This document shows, piece by piece, positions 1 to 6,327 of a stretch of 16,445 bases of DNA (its first letter is position 1; every line of letters begins with the position of its first letter). This stretch comes from Firmicutes bacterium AM31-12AC. GTDB lineage: Bacteria > Bacillota > Clostridia > Lachnospirales > Lachnospiraceae. The position numbers and the translations under genes are program-made. The notes under the pieces were generated by a model that was not told where the DNA came from, did not search any database, and worked only from the letters and a program-made list of their open reading frames with translations. The stretch is taken from NCBI GenBank assembly GCA_003480425.1, contig QUJA01000048.1:1-16445 (forward strand), given 5' to 3'.

Positions 1-135
1 ATTCCAGTCATCTGGCAAACTTAACATCAGCGATAATAGACCTTTCGCTTTCAATGTCAGATTCTTATTCTTGAAATGGTGATTACTCATTACCGTAAAA
101 TTCTTAGTTTTCTCTACACGAAAAATCTGTGCCAT
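1..135 (-). CDS. Helix-turn-helix replication-initiator-like protein, N-terminal part only
   Basis: This is the first 45 codons of a gene that runs off the left edge of the window. The protein begins MAQIFRVEKTKNFTVMSNHH and continues with a KNKNLTLKAKGLLSLMLSLP stretch. From memory, that start is typical of the winged-helix/HTH replication-initiator or replisome-organizer-like proteins of plasmids and integrative elements in Clostridia, where the sequence then runs into the DNA-binding domain. Only the start is visible, so no catalytic or DNA-contact residues can be checked. I chose the ATG at 135 because GGAGG lies 8 bases upstream. The same frame stays open to an ATG at 204 (MIREGVSDRDI), which lacks a good ribosome site. 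It lies downstream of the TnpV-like gene in the same direction and is probably part of the same mobile element. Confidence 0.5.
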   Translation of the reverse strand, partial: MAQIFRVEKTKNFTVMSNHHFKNKNLTLKAKGLLSLMLSLPDDWN

Positions 136-277
136 ACTCCCATCCTCCAGTTCAAAAGAAAAAGCGTAAGTAATATCTCTATCACTCACGCCTTCTCTAA
201 TCATTTTATTCTTTTTTCAATGAATTTTTAATCTGTCCAATTACCTGTTCAATCCTCCGTTACAAACTTCCACTTTG

Positions 278-625
278 TTAAACATAGATCAGTTCCTTTA
301 AAATAATCTCTTCCGCAATTGCTCTGTGCTGATTGGCAGCTCTTACCCATGCCATCTGATTTTTCTCCTTATCCGGCAGTGGTTCTTTTTCTTCCAACTG
401 TTTCAGAATCACTTTTTCCCGTTCCCTTGCTGCCTTGTCCACTTCCAGAAGATGCTCTCCAATGGTATCCTGTAAAAGCATCACCTGATACGTTGAATTT
501 CGATGGTTCTTCAGATAATCTCTGCGTGAGAATCCATATTTGCCAAGCTGCACCATCTGCTCACCAGATTTATAGGTGAGGTTCGGAATCAGATATCCAT
601 TTACATTTGTATACGTTAATTTCAT
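278..625 (-). CDS. TnpV family transposon-encoded protein
   Basis: A small soluble protein of about 115 residues. Its start MKLTYTNVNGYLIPNL, the middle KYGFSRRDYLKNHR and the end MAWVRAANQHRAIAEEIILK are the recognisable signature of the TnpV family. These proteins are carried by Tn4451-like and related Clostridia elements, and their biochemical role is not established. The frame is open to another ATG at 643 (MESANK). I prefer 625 because GGAGAG lies about 10 bases upstream and the family normally begins at MKLTYT. The gene is complete and not visibly damaged. It sits just inside an ACCACA/ACGACA motif that also occurs next to the integrase at 3791-4861, and it precedes the HTH gene at 1-135, so this edge of the window looks like the end of an integrated element. 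Confidence 0.75.
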   Translation of the reverse strand: MKLTYTNVNGYLIPNLTYKSGEQMVQLGKYGFSRRDYLKNHRNSTYQVMLLQDTIGEHLLEVDKAAREREKVILKQLEEKEPLPDKEKNQMAWVRAANQHRAIAEEIILKELIYV

Positions 626-659
626 TTTATTAGCACTCTCCATTTCTCATCATTTTTTG

Positions 660-676
660 ACCACAAATTTACGACA
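660..676 (+). repeat. ACCACA-AATTT-ACGACA motif, copy 1 (att or arm-site candidate)
   Basis: ACCACAAATTTACGACA on the plus strand, 35 bp upstream of the TnpV-like start. Two more copies of ACCACA-T4/5-ACGACA lie at 3712-3728 and 3763-3778, directly downstream of the integrase gene. All three are in the same orientation. Short repeated motifs beside a tyrosine integrase gene are often recombinase arm or core sites; that role is inferred here. Confidence 0.4.
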
Positions 677-729
677 TTTACGGCAAATCTGACACTGCTT
701 TACAATACCAGACAAAATGACTGATGCCC

Positions 730-757
730 CGGAAAGCCTGTAAAACAGGCACTTCCG
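730..757. repeat. Inverted repeat / hairpin near the left element end
   Basis: CGGAA and TTCCG form an outer arm and GCCTGT/ACAGGC a perfect inner arm around an AAA loop, with a small A/AC internal mismatch. It has no T-run on either side, so it is not a clear terminator. It lies between the TnpV-like gene and the 62-bp repeat, in a stretch with no intact gene (626-982). Confidence 0.45.
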
Positions 758-793
758 AGATACACAAGACAGGACAAAAATCGACTTCCATTA

Positions 794-855
794 TCAAGAG
801 GTGAGTGCTAATTTTTTTGTGAAGATTTTGTGAACGCTACAAGTCATGCAAAATG
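794..855 (+). repeat. 62-bp direct repeat, left copy (contains a CIRCE half-site)
   Basis: Bases 794-855 match 3508-3569 at 59 of 62 positions, in the same orientation. Mismatches are T/A in the T-run and C/T twice in the CTACAAGTC segment. This copy holds only the right CIRCE arm (GAGTGCTAA at 803-811). The left arm found in the other copy is replaced by unrelated sequence ending CCATTA. The similarity stops sharply at the ATG at 853-855. Confidence 0.85.
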
Positions 856-938
856 CCATCGACAGTTATGGCTTCCGCTACTGCGGAATTATCCATGTTG
901 CCGACGGCACACCAAGAAATGCTTATGATTTAGTTTGA
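834..938 (+). pseudogene. C-terminal scrap of a GNAT acetyltransferase
   Basis: Reading the plus strand from 834, after an in-frame TGA at 831-833, gives a short frame ending TGA at 938. Its segment AIDSYGFRYCGIIHVADGTP continues as RNAYDLV. The run GFRYCGII, an acidic-Gly-x-Pro-Arg turn and then AY resembles the last beta strands of many GNAT N-acetyltransferases (GF-x2-CGIIY-x2-DG-x-PR-x-AY). A complete enzyme would need roughly 110 more residues upstream, which are absent. There is no ribosome site. The left part of the frame lies inside the 62-bp repeat, so the break coincides with a rearrangement. With only about 30 residues the family call is moderate. Confidence 0.4.
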
Positions 939-982
939 TTTTCATCGTGACGTATTCGCATGTAAAATTGCTGCGCAGTGCC

Positions 983-1885
983 CTATCCGGCAATCAGCAT
1001 ACACAGTGGCATTGTCAGGATTGAAAGCAGCGTTGTCACTGTAAAAAGCTCTGTCGCATAATGATCATCATGCTCATACATAATCGCCATCGTAATCGTC
1101 ATGGCACCGGCCGGACACGCTGCAGTCACTGCGGCTACTGTCCGCATCTGATCATCAATCGGCAGAAATCTCAGTAACAAACAGAACAGACCTGCCGAAG
1201 CAATCAGGCGCAGTAACGCCACGAAAAAGAGTCTTCTTTTTGTCAAAACCTCCTTAAAATTCAGCTGTGTCATAATCGCGCCGGACAAAAGCATCGCCAG
1301 CGGCGTATTCATATCGCCAATGGCACCCATTGCAAAATCAATACTTTCCGGCAGACGAATCTGAAAAATAAAGAATACCATACCTGCGATGACCGCAATG
1401 AGGCACGGATTAATCAGCTTCTTCAGCTGAAAACCGCCTTTATCCAACAGCATGATGCCATGTGTCCAGCAGAAAATATGAAAAACGGCGACAAACACGG
1501 TTGCATAGATAACACCGATATTTCCAAAAAGCGCATAACCAAGCGGAACCCCTATAAATCCACAGTTATCATAGGTCACTGCAAACTTCTCAATTGACAG
1601 ATCATACCCTTCTCTCTCATGCAAAAGGAAATGACCAATCATAATGGAAATCAGATAACTGATGACGGCCAACACAAAAAGAAGGCCCATTTTTTTCAGC
1701 AACTCACTGTCATACTCCATCTGAAAGGAAGTAAAAATCAAAATAGGATTCACAACCAGTGTACTCAGTCTAGACAAACGCTGTTTTGTATAATCATCAA
1801 TGATTCCCATCTTATAACAGATCACGCCTACAATCATAATAATAAAAATAGAAATAATCTTTCCAAATACCGTTGCAACTATCAT
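983..1885 (-). CDS. AEC (auxin efflux carrier) family transporter
   Basis: A 300-residue hydrophobic protein of about the usual length for the AEC/Mem_trans family, a group of secondary transporters that mostly move organic anions or amino-acid-like solutes across the inner membrane. The sequence opens with a membrane helix and the family-like pattern GVICYKMGIIDDYTKQRLSR followed by LVVNPILIFTSF. It then alternates hydrophobic segments to the end, about ten helices in all, with the conserved-looking YDNCGFIGVPLGYALFG near residues 105-121 and a Pro/Ala-Gly-rich helix AACPAGAMTITMAIMY near 254-269. The exact substrate cannot be read from sequence. The start ATG has only a weak AAAGG-like ribosome site. 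It lies downstream of a damaged old-yellow-enzyme gene whose promoter (2183-2211) may now drive it, and it is probably chromosomal rather than part of either element. Confidence 0.85.
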   Translation of the reverse strand: MIVATVFGKIISIFIIMIVGVICYKMGIIDDYTKQRLSRLSTLVVNPILIFTSFQMEYDSELLKKMGLLFVLAVISYLISIMIGHFLLHEREGYDLSIEKFAVTYDNCGFIGVPLGYALFGNIGVIYATVFVAVFHIFCWTHGIMLLDKGGFQLKKLINPCLIAVIAGMVFFIFQIRLPESIDFAMGAIGDMNTPLAMLLSGAIMTQLNFKEVLTKRRLFFVALLRLIASAGLFCLLLRFLPIDDQMRTVAAVTAACPAGAMTITMAIMYEHDDHYATELFTVTTLLSILTMPLCMLIAG

Positions 1886-1979
1886 TCGCTATGCTTCGCC
1901 TTTCTCTTTAACTGTCCATTTTTTCAACTCATATAATACTACATACCGATATTACCGGTCAACAAGCCGATCAGCACCT

Positions 1980-2131
1980 TCATGTCGATGACGTGAATGA
2001 AACCTTGCAGATCTGCTCCGCATTACACTTCAGAACAACCGTCGGCGCATATTCCAATCTGTTTTCAACGTCACGCCGCGAATCGTCAGCGGCTGAAAAA
2101 GATGCGGATATAAATTCTGATTCATACTCAT
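1980..2131 (-). pseudogene. N-terminal remnant of an old-yellow-enzyme-type NADH:flavin oxidoreductase
   Basis: From the ATG at 2131 the frame reads MSMNQNLYPHLFQPLTIRGV and TLK. A single missing A in the AAAAC run near 2061-2065 then shifts the frame, and the next frame continues NRLEYAPTVVLKCNAE before ending at 1980. LF-x-PL-x-I-x3-L-x-NR-x4-P is the classic beginning of the old-yellow-enzyme/2,4-dienoyl-CoA-reductase FMN barrel. The remaining 600 or so residues are missing. A short open stretch in the third frame (about 2013-1939, ending LLTGNIGM) may be another fragment of the same or a different gene. The gene is therefore both frameshifted and cut by a deletion. The stretch 1886-2379 otherwise holds only its promoter and a terminator. 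Confidence 0.6.
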
Positions 2132-2182
2132 CCCCCATTATTTACTGTCAAATATATCACTATGATTCTTATCTTTACTATG

Positions 2183-2211
2183 AGTATAGCAACAGAAAAT
2201 GGTGTTGTAAA
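2183..2211 (-). promoter_or_regulatory. Sigma-A-type promoter of the oxidoreductase remnant / AEC gene
   Basis: On the minus strand TTTACA (2211-2206) and TATACT (2188-2183) are separated by exactly 17 bases. It points toward the oxidoreductase remnant at 2131 and then the AEC transporter at 1885. Confidence 0.6.
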
Positions 2212-2298
2212 ATGCCCGTTTTGATATTGAGATATAACCGCGGCGACATAACTTATTACATTTTTGCATCCGATTTATTTAAAACCCTAAAAGCAGCG

Positions 2299-2330
2299 AA
2301 AGGCCGCAGTCCAAATGGGCTGCGGCCTTT
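2299..2330. terminator. Strong rho-independent terminator, probably bidirectional
   Basis: AAAGGCCGCAGTCC pairs with GGGCTGCGGCCTTT (14 bp including one G-T pair) around an AAAT loop. The plus strand follows with TTTTT in all; the minus strand has a shorter T-rich tail. It lies 50 bases downstream of the first-listed Hsp20 gene (2380-2838), so it most likely ends the hsp20 transcript. Confidence 0.85.
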
Positions 2331-2379
2331 TTGATTCAGGACTTGCTTAGAATTCCTGCGCTTCATATACATTTATTTT

Positions 2380-2838
2380 TTACTGGATAGAAATATATTT
2401 CTTCTCTTCTACAGCAGGTTTTGCTTCTTTCTTAGGTACGAACAGTGTCAGAATACCATGTTCAAAGGATGCCTTGATATCCTCTTCTGTGATATCTTCG
2501 CCAACATAATAGCTTCTCTGACATGCGCCTGCATAACGCTCACGTCTGATGTACTTGCCTGTCTTCTTGTCTTCCTTATCTTCATCAAGACCCTTTGCTG
2601 CACTGACGGTCAGGTAACCATTATTCAATTCAGCCTTAATCTCGTCTTTCTTGAAGCCCGGAAGATCAATCTCAAGTTCATAGCCATTGTCCAGTTCCTT
2701 GATATCTGTCTTCATCAGATTGCCTGCATGGTGACCATACAGTTTCTTCTCTGCCTTATCTTCTGCTCTGTTGTCATAATAAAATGGAAAATCAAAGAAA
2801 TCATCAAATAAATTATTGTTAAAAATGCTAGGTAACAT
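2380..2838 (-). CDS. Hsp20/alpha-crystallin family small heat-shock protein (second gene of the pair)
   Basis: A 152-residue ATP-independent chaperone that should form oligomers and hold unfolding proteins in the cytoplasm. The N-terminus MLPSIFNNNLFDDFFDFPF is the flexible hydrophobic arm. The alpha-crystallin domain runs from about residue 43 (KTDIKELDNGYELEIDLPG) to about 136, where GILTLFVPK gives the G-x-L-x3-x-PK landmark. The C-terminal tail carries an I-x-I motif (YISI) used for oligomer contacts. AAAGGAG lies 8 bases before the ATG. It is 84 bases downstream of a paralogous gene with the same leader sequence around the start, so the pair looks like a tandem duplication read as one transcript. 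It differs from its neighbour by a longer charged segment after the N-terminal arm (DNRAEDKAEKK). Confidence 0.93.
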   Translation of the reverse strand: MLPSIFNNNLFDDFFDFPFYYDNRAEDKAEKKLYGHHAGNLMKTDIKELDNGYELEIDLPGFKKDEIKAELNNGYLTVSAAKGLDEDKEDKKTGKYIRRERYAGACQRSYYVGEDITEEDIKASFEHGILTLFVPKKEAKPAVEEKKYISIQ

Positions 2839-2921
2839 AAGTCATATCTCCTTTTCAATCAAATATCTATATTCCAATCTGTTAACTGTTATTGTCTAAA
2901 AACATCTGAGCCGATGAATCA

Positions 2922-3350
2922 TTATCCCTCAATGGATATATATTTCTTCTGCTCTACTGCAGGCTTTGCTTCCTCTTTCGGAATTTCAAGCTTCAAGGTG
3001 CCATCCTCGAACTTAGCCTTGATGTCTTCCTGTTTAACACCTTCACCAACATAGAAGCTTCTGCTGCATGAACCGCTGTAACGTTCACGTCTGAGATATT
3101 TGCCCTCCGAGTTCTTCTCATCTGTCTGCTTATTCGATACAGCACTGACGGTCAAGTAGCCATCCTTCAGTTCAGCTTTCACATCTTCCTTCTTTACTCC
3201 CGGCATGTTCATCGTTACTTCATAACCATGATCTGTGTCTTTCACATCTGTGGTCATCAAACCTGCTGCATTATAATTATAATTTCCATCAAATGGGAAT
3301 CCAAAAAAGTCATCTAACAAATTCTCTCCAAAAATACTAGGCATTAACAT
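2922..3350 (-). CDS. Hsp20/alpha-crystallin family small heat-shock protein (first gene of the pair)
   Basis: A 142-residue small heat-shock protein. It starts MLMPSIFGENLLDDFFGFPF, then has the alpha-crystallin domain from about residue 31 (MTTDVKDTDHGYEVTMNMPG) to about 127, ending GTLKLEIPK. The tail KKYISIEG carries the I-x-I motif. GAAAGGAG sits in front of the ATG, and the start region is nearly identical to that of the downstream paralogue. It is promoter-proximal: a near-consensus promoter overlapping a CIRCE operator lies about 130-175 bases upstream, which implies repression by HrcA and induction by heat or protein damage. An alternative start is the Met at the third codon. Confidence 0.93.
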   Translation of the reverse strand: MLMPSIFGENLLDDFFGFPFDGNYNYNAAGLMTTDVKDTDHGYEVTMNMPGVKKEDVKAELKDGYLTVSAVSNKQTDEKNSEGKYLRRERYSGSCSRSFYVGEGVKQEDIKAKFEDGTLKLEIPKEEAKPAVEQKKYISIEG

Positions 3351-3482
3351 AAGTCATATCTCCTTTCAAAAGATATCTTAAAATCTAATCAAGCACTTTC
3401 GGATTACTCCTGAGTGTTATCAACATTTTCAACTCCGGATTCGGAACTCTTCTTTTTGTTCCTCTTCCTTTGTTCTAGTTGT

Positions 3483-3511
3483 ACTATAGCACCTATTATT
3501 AGCACTGTCAA
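3483..3511 (-). promoter_or_regulatory. Near-consensus sigma-A promoter of the hsp20 pair
   Basis: On the minus strand TTGACA (3511-3506) and TATAGT (3488-3483) are spaced by 17 bases. Transcription should start near 3475, leaving an untranslated leader of about 125 bases before the ATG at 3350. The -35 box lies inside the CIRCE element. Confidence 0.85.
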
Positions 3512-3525
3512 GAGGTGAGTGCTAA
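3499..3525. promoter_or_regulatory. CIRCE operator (HrcA binding site)
   Basis: TTAGCACTG-N9-GAGTGCTAA matches the CIRCE consensus (TTAGCACTC-N9-GAGTGCTAA) at 17 of 18 arm positions. CIRCE is bound by the repressor HrcA, usually in front of groESL and dnaK operons. Here it overlaps the -35 box of the hsp20 promoter, so bound HrcA should block RNA polymerase. No hrcA gene is in the window, so the regulator must be encoded elsewhere. Confidence 0.9.
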
Positions 3526-3569
3526 TTATTTTGTGAAGATTTTGTGAACGCTATAAGCCATGCAAAATG
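3508..3569 (+). repeat. 62-bp direct repeat, right copy (overlaps CIRCE)
   Basis: This copy matches 794-855 at 59 of 62 positions. It begins inside the CIRCE spacer and so includes the right CIRCE arm. It ends at an ATG just before the hairpin at 3572-3616. The two copies flank the AEC/oxidoreductase/Hsp20 block in the same orientation. Confidence 0.85.
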
Positions 3570-3571
3570 GT

Positions 3572-3616
3572 GAAAATAAACGCCCTGCAAGTTTACTTGC
3601 AAAGGCGTCTATTTTC
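3572..3616. terminator. Long hairpin, likely terminator downstream of the integrase
   Basis: GAAAATAAACGCC pairs with GGCGTCTATTTTC (one mismatch or wobble), and inside it GCAAGT pairs with ACTTGC around TT. It stands 175 bases downstream of the integrase stop and has an AT-rich lower stem that can act as a T-run in either direction. It could instead be a structured element end. The rest of 3570-3790 has no gene. Confidence 0.5.
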
Positions 3617-3640
3617 GCTATTTTATAGGGCGACAGCCCG

Positions 3641-3668
3641 ACAGCGAGGGAATTCTTTCCCAAGCTGT
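3641..3668. repeat. Inverted repeat near the integrase-side element end
   Basis: ACAGC and GCTGT form the outer arm and GGGAA and TTCCC the inner arm, with GA and AA between the arms and a short loop. It has no T-run. It lies between the hairpin at 3572-3616 and the ACCACA/ACGACA motifs. Confidence 0.4.
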
Positions 3669-3711
3669 GCATGGCGTAACATTCTCTTTCGCACTCGATT
3701 TTCTTGATTTG

Positions 3712-3728
3712 ACCACATTTTTACGACA
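3712..3728 (+). repeat. ACCACA-TTTTT-ACGACA motif, copy 2 (att or arm-site candidate)
   Basis: ACCACATTTTTACGACA, 63 bp downstream of the integrase stop. It has the same orientation as the copies at 660-676 and 3763-3778. Confidence 0.45.
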
Positions 3729-3762
3729 AATCTTTTGAAAAATATATTTGTCTGATTTTCTT

Positions 3763-3778
3763 ACCACATTTTACGACA
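3763..3778 (+). repeat. ACCACA-TTTT-ACGACA motif, copy 3 (att or arm-site candidate)
   Basis: ACCACATTTTACGACA, 13 bp downstream of the integrase stop and 51 bp from copy 2, start to start (about five helical turns). This spacing on the same DNA face fits paired recombinase arm sites, which is an inference. Confidence 0.45.
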
Positions 3779-3790
3779 ACGACTTCTGGT

Positions 3791-4861
3791 TTATACCACA
3801 GCAGGTACAGTTTCCGGCAGGTTCATTTTAGACATCTCATTCTCCACGTGAGACTTCTCAGCAATATGATTATAGACATTCATTGTGATTTGTGCATCTG
3901 AATGGCCCATCACATACTGCATAACTTTGGGATTGACATTATTCTCACCCAGTCTAGTACATCCCGTATGACGAAGGGTATGCGATGAAATAGGAGGCAT
4001 CAGCTCCGGCTCTCGCTTCTCTTCTTCTGCCAGTTTGCTTTCTTTTTTATTATAGGCATTGACAATATTTTTCAGAAAGCTGTTCACTCCCGCCGGCATG
4101 ATCGGACGTCCATGCTTTGTATTGAAAATGAATCCACTGCGTCCACCGATCTCCACATTACTCTGCAAGCCAAGCATCAGGTTCAGCTCTCTCTGTTTAC
4201 GGAACGCATCATATACCATCTGTGTCATAGGAATATCTCTGATTCCCGCATCCGTTTTGGTTTCTGAATCATGGAAACAATATCCGTCATCACCTTCATA
4301 ATACACAAGCTGTCCACCTACATGGATCTCCCGGTTCTTCATGTCCACATCTGACCAGGTTAAGCCGATGGTTTCACTCACTCTCAGGCAAGCCCCAAAC
4401 ATAACCTGCATCATTGGAAGATGAGGCTTATACACATTACTCTGTTCAACAAACTTCAGAAGTTTTTCCTGCTGTTCCAGTGTCAGTGCTTCCTTCTCTT
4501 TTGCCGGAGCCCCATAATCTCCAAGTGTTCCTGTTACCGGATTCTTACGGATAATCCCATCTTCCACTGCCAGTTCAAAACTGGGATTCAATAAGCCATA
4601 AAGACCTTTGATCGTACTGTGTGCCAGTCCTTCATCTGACAATGCGGAAAAGAACTTCCTTACATGTGATGTCTTGAAATCCACAACACGAATGTTTCCA
4701 AGAGTATTTCGTATCCGGTAATCCCACATACGGATATAATTCTTCTTCGTTCTTTCCTTGATATTCTTTGTTGCCATGTATCGCTCAAACAACGTATTCA
4801 CAGTCAGCTTCTTGACTGATGCATCTGTAATAATGTGAAAGTAAAAGGCACTAACCTCCAA
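3791..4861 (-). CDS. Tyrosine recombinase / integrase, probably N-terminally truncated
   Basis: A site-specific tyrosine recombinase of 356 residues from the TTG at 4861. The core-binding domain spans about residues 20-105 (LTVNTLFERYMATKNIKERT onward) and the catalytic domain about 125-335. Catalytic residues are visible in order: Arg160 in ACLRVSE, a Lys near 202 (ETKTDAG), His294 and Arg297 in SSHTLRH, His320 in MGHSD and the nucleophile Tyr330 in NVYNHI. This should catalyse insertion and excision of the element. Tn916-like members usually begin with a 60-70 residue arm-binding domain before TVNTLF. Here only about 18 unrelated-looking residues precede it, there is no ribosome site, and the 5' end lies inside a terminator-like hairpin. 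The start is therefore uncertain (the ATG at 4777 is another option) and the gene may be a 5' deletion. Its 3' end is followed by att-like motifs. Confidence 0.85.
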   Translation of the reverse strand: MEVSAFYFHIITDASVKKLTVNTLFERYMATKNIKERTKKNYIRMWDYRIRNTLGNIRVVDFKTSHVRKFFSALSDEGLAHSTIKGLYGLLNPSFELAVEDGIIRKNPVTGTLGDYGAPAKEKEALTLEQQEKLLKFVEQSNVYKPHLPMMQVMFGACLRVSETIGLTWSDVDMKNREIHVGGQLVYYEGDDGYCFHDSETKTDAGIRDIPMTQMVYDAFRKQRELNLMLGLQSNVEIGGRSGFIFNTKHGRPIMPAGVNSFLKNIVNAYNKKESKLAEEEKREPELMPPISSHTLRHTGCTRLGENNVNPKVMQYVMGHSDAQITMNVYNHIAEKSHVENEMSKMNLPETVPAVV

Positions 4862-4881
4862 TAACCCCGGGGCAGTGCCTT
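4845..4881 (-). terminator. Hairpin ending the cargo operon, overlapping the integrase 5' end
   Basis: AAGGCACT and AGTGCCTT (8 bp) flank a 21-base loop that contains the self-complementary CCCCGGGG. On the minus strand the stem ends CCTTTTAC. It lies 8 bases after the nucleotidyltransferase stop, so it probably ends that operon and insulates the integrase. Confidence 0.55.
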
Positions 4882-4889
4882 AACATCCT

Positions 4890-6299
4890 TTATTTGACCA
4901 TTTCCTGCTCATTCACCTCTTTCTTCACAACCCTCTTTACCGCCTTCACCTCACGCATTATATTCTCCCTGCGCTTCCTGCAAAAAGCCAGACGCATAAT
5001 CCGATAAAACCAATACGCCGGTATCAGGCACTTATGTTTTACCAGCAACGGATAATTCTCATACAGCTCCATTCCCGGAAATACTCTATGCCGATAGTAA
5101 CTAAGCTTTGACATTTTTTTCTTTCCATCCGCTTTTTTCTGCTTTTCCATGCGGTTTGCAACCATGCGGTCAAAGGTTCCGTACACACCGGAAGAAAGAT
5201 AGTACCGAAGCATATCATGTTCATCCCCCGATAACGACCGTTCAAAGGAATCCTGCCCGTATGCCTGCAATGGTGCAAATACCTTCCTGCAAAGGATGCG
5301 GTTATGCTTCTCGAAATCCTCTATTCCAAGCTTTTTACACTCCGTCCGGATATAATCAAAATCAAGTGTGGCTTCCTTCTGGTTCAGCCAGGCATAGAAA
5401 TCCAGTAATGTACGCAAGCCGGTACCACTTCCGCTGTAGTGCTTGTAAGCGTGGCTTGTGATGTAAATGTAGAAATCCTCGTCACGCATATGATAGCCAC
5501 AACTGCTGTCCACTCCTGTCCTGCCACATGCATTGTTTCCTGCATCATCTGCATCGCCTATATGAACAATTTCATCCGGGATCAGACGCTCCTTGATATC
5601 ACTGTAATACTCCACCCAGCTCTCATCATGTCCCCTGCCATAGAGTGAGCGGTGCATCTCAAAGTTATAAACGGGCGGCTTCTGGTAGACATCATGGTTG
5701 CCATTGCCTACGGATTCTGCCTCGTAGCCCTCGGAAAGCATGTGCTTCTTCACACGCTCCCATGCATCTGCATCAAACAGGATATCATTGTCCGACATCT
5801 GTCGCATTCCGACTGACGGATAATAGTCCTTCAGTATAATGCCCTTTAATGGCAGATACCATATTTGCTCGGTATCCATCCATGCACACAGTTTCTTTCT
5901 CTCTACATCAAAGAGCAGCACCTTACGGACAGCCTTTACTATGCGGTCTTCCCAATATTTCGGCAAAGCAACTCCCGCCTGCTTTAAGGTTGCTCCCACC
6001 AGTGTATCTATGAAATGCCTTGCACTCATACGGAAAAGTTCTTTCATCTCTTCTTCACCGGTGCGGTAACGCTCCAGACATTTCCCGTCCGGCTTGCTAT
6101 TGGGCAAAATATTGATTCCATTATTCTGCCCTTTTGACTGCCCGGCTGCCTTACCTCTGCTATTTATCCCAAATGAAGCCAGATACAGCATATCATAGGC
6201 AACCGGGTCTATGATATGGCGATCGGTATGTATTTCATCCCCCACATCCCTTGCATTCTTCTGTACCGCTGTCAGCTCTTTGCTATGTAATCTCTCCAT
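4890..6299 (-). CDS. NTP_transf_5-type nucleotidyltransferase family protein
   Basis: A cytoplasmic protein of 469 residues in the PF14907-like nucleotidyltransferase group, which would move a nucleotide from an NTP to an acceptor. The key signature is at residues 151-172: LKG, then YYP, then Arg166 and the metal-binding acidic pair in MSDNDILF (Asp170 and Asp172). The family pattern is LKG-x2-L-x2-YP-x4-R-x2-D-x-D. A His-rich segment follows (GNGNHDVY, FEMHRSL), and the C-terminal third is helical and basic. The start at 6299 has AGAGGTG just upstream; the open frame runs on to 6362 but overlaps the exporter stop. The substrate is unknown. Members of this family sit in lasso-peptide clusters (PadeN in the paeninodin cluster) and in polysaccharide clusters with HPr-kinase-like and PqqD-like genes. 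It is the last gene of the operon, 28 bases after the exporter. Confidence 0.8.
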   Translation of the reverse strand: MERLHSKELTAVQKNARDVGDEIHTDRHIIDPVAYDMLYLASFGINSRGKAAGQSKGQNNGINILPNSKPDGKCLERYRTGEEEMKELFRMSARHFIDTLVGATLKQAGVALPKYWEDRIVKAVRKVLLFDVERKKLCAWMDTEQIWYLPLKGIILKDYYPSVGMRQMSDNDILFDADAWERVKKHMLSEGYEAESVGNGNHDVYQKPPVYNFEMHRSLYGRGHDESWVEYYSDIKERLIPDEIVHIGDADDAGNNACGRTGVDSSCGYHMRDEDFYIYITSHAYKHYSGSGTGLRTLLDFYAWLNQKEATLDFDYIRTECKKLGIEDFEKHNRILCRKVFAPLQAYGQDSFERSLSGDEHDMLRYYLSSGVYGTFDRMVANRMEKQKKADGKKKMSKLSYYRHRVFPGMELYENYPLLVKHKCLIPAYWFYRIMRLAFCRKRRENIMREVKAVKRVVKKEVNEQEMVK

Positions 6300-6327
6300 G
6301 CCGTCACCTCTTTTCTCCGTTTCTGCT

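Noticed and set aside
1993..2334. Plus-strand open frame of 113 codons covering the oxidoreductase remnant and terminator.
   Set aside because: It has no ribosome site, runs through a promoter and a terminator, and reads a sequence whose other strand shows recognisable oxidoreductase residues.
2458..2811. Long plus-strand frame opposite the Hsp20 gene.
   Set aside because: Antisense shadow of a conserved coding region with no ribosome site.
5039..5278. Minus-strand frame inside the nucleotidyltransferase gene.
   Set aside because: A different frame of a clear coding gene, with no recognisable protein pattern.
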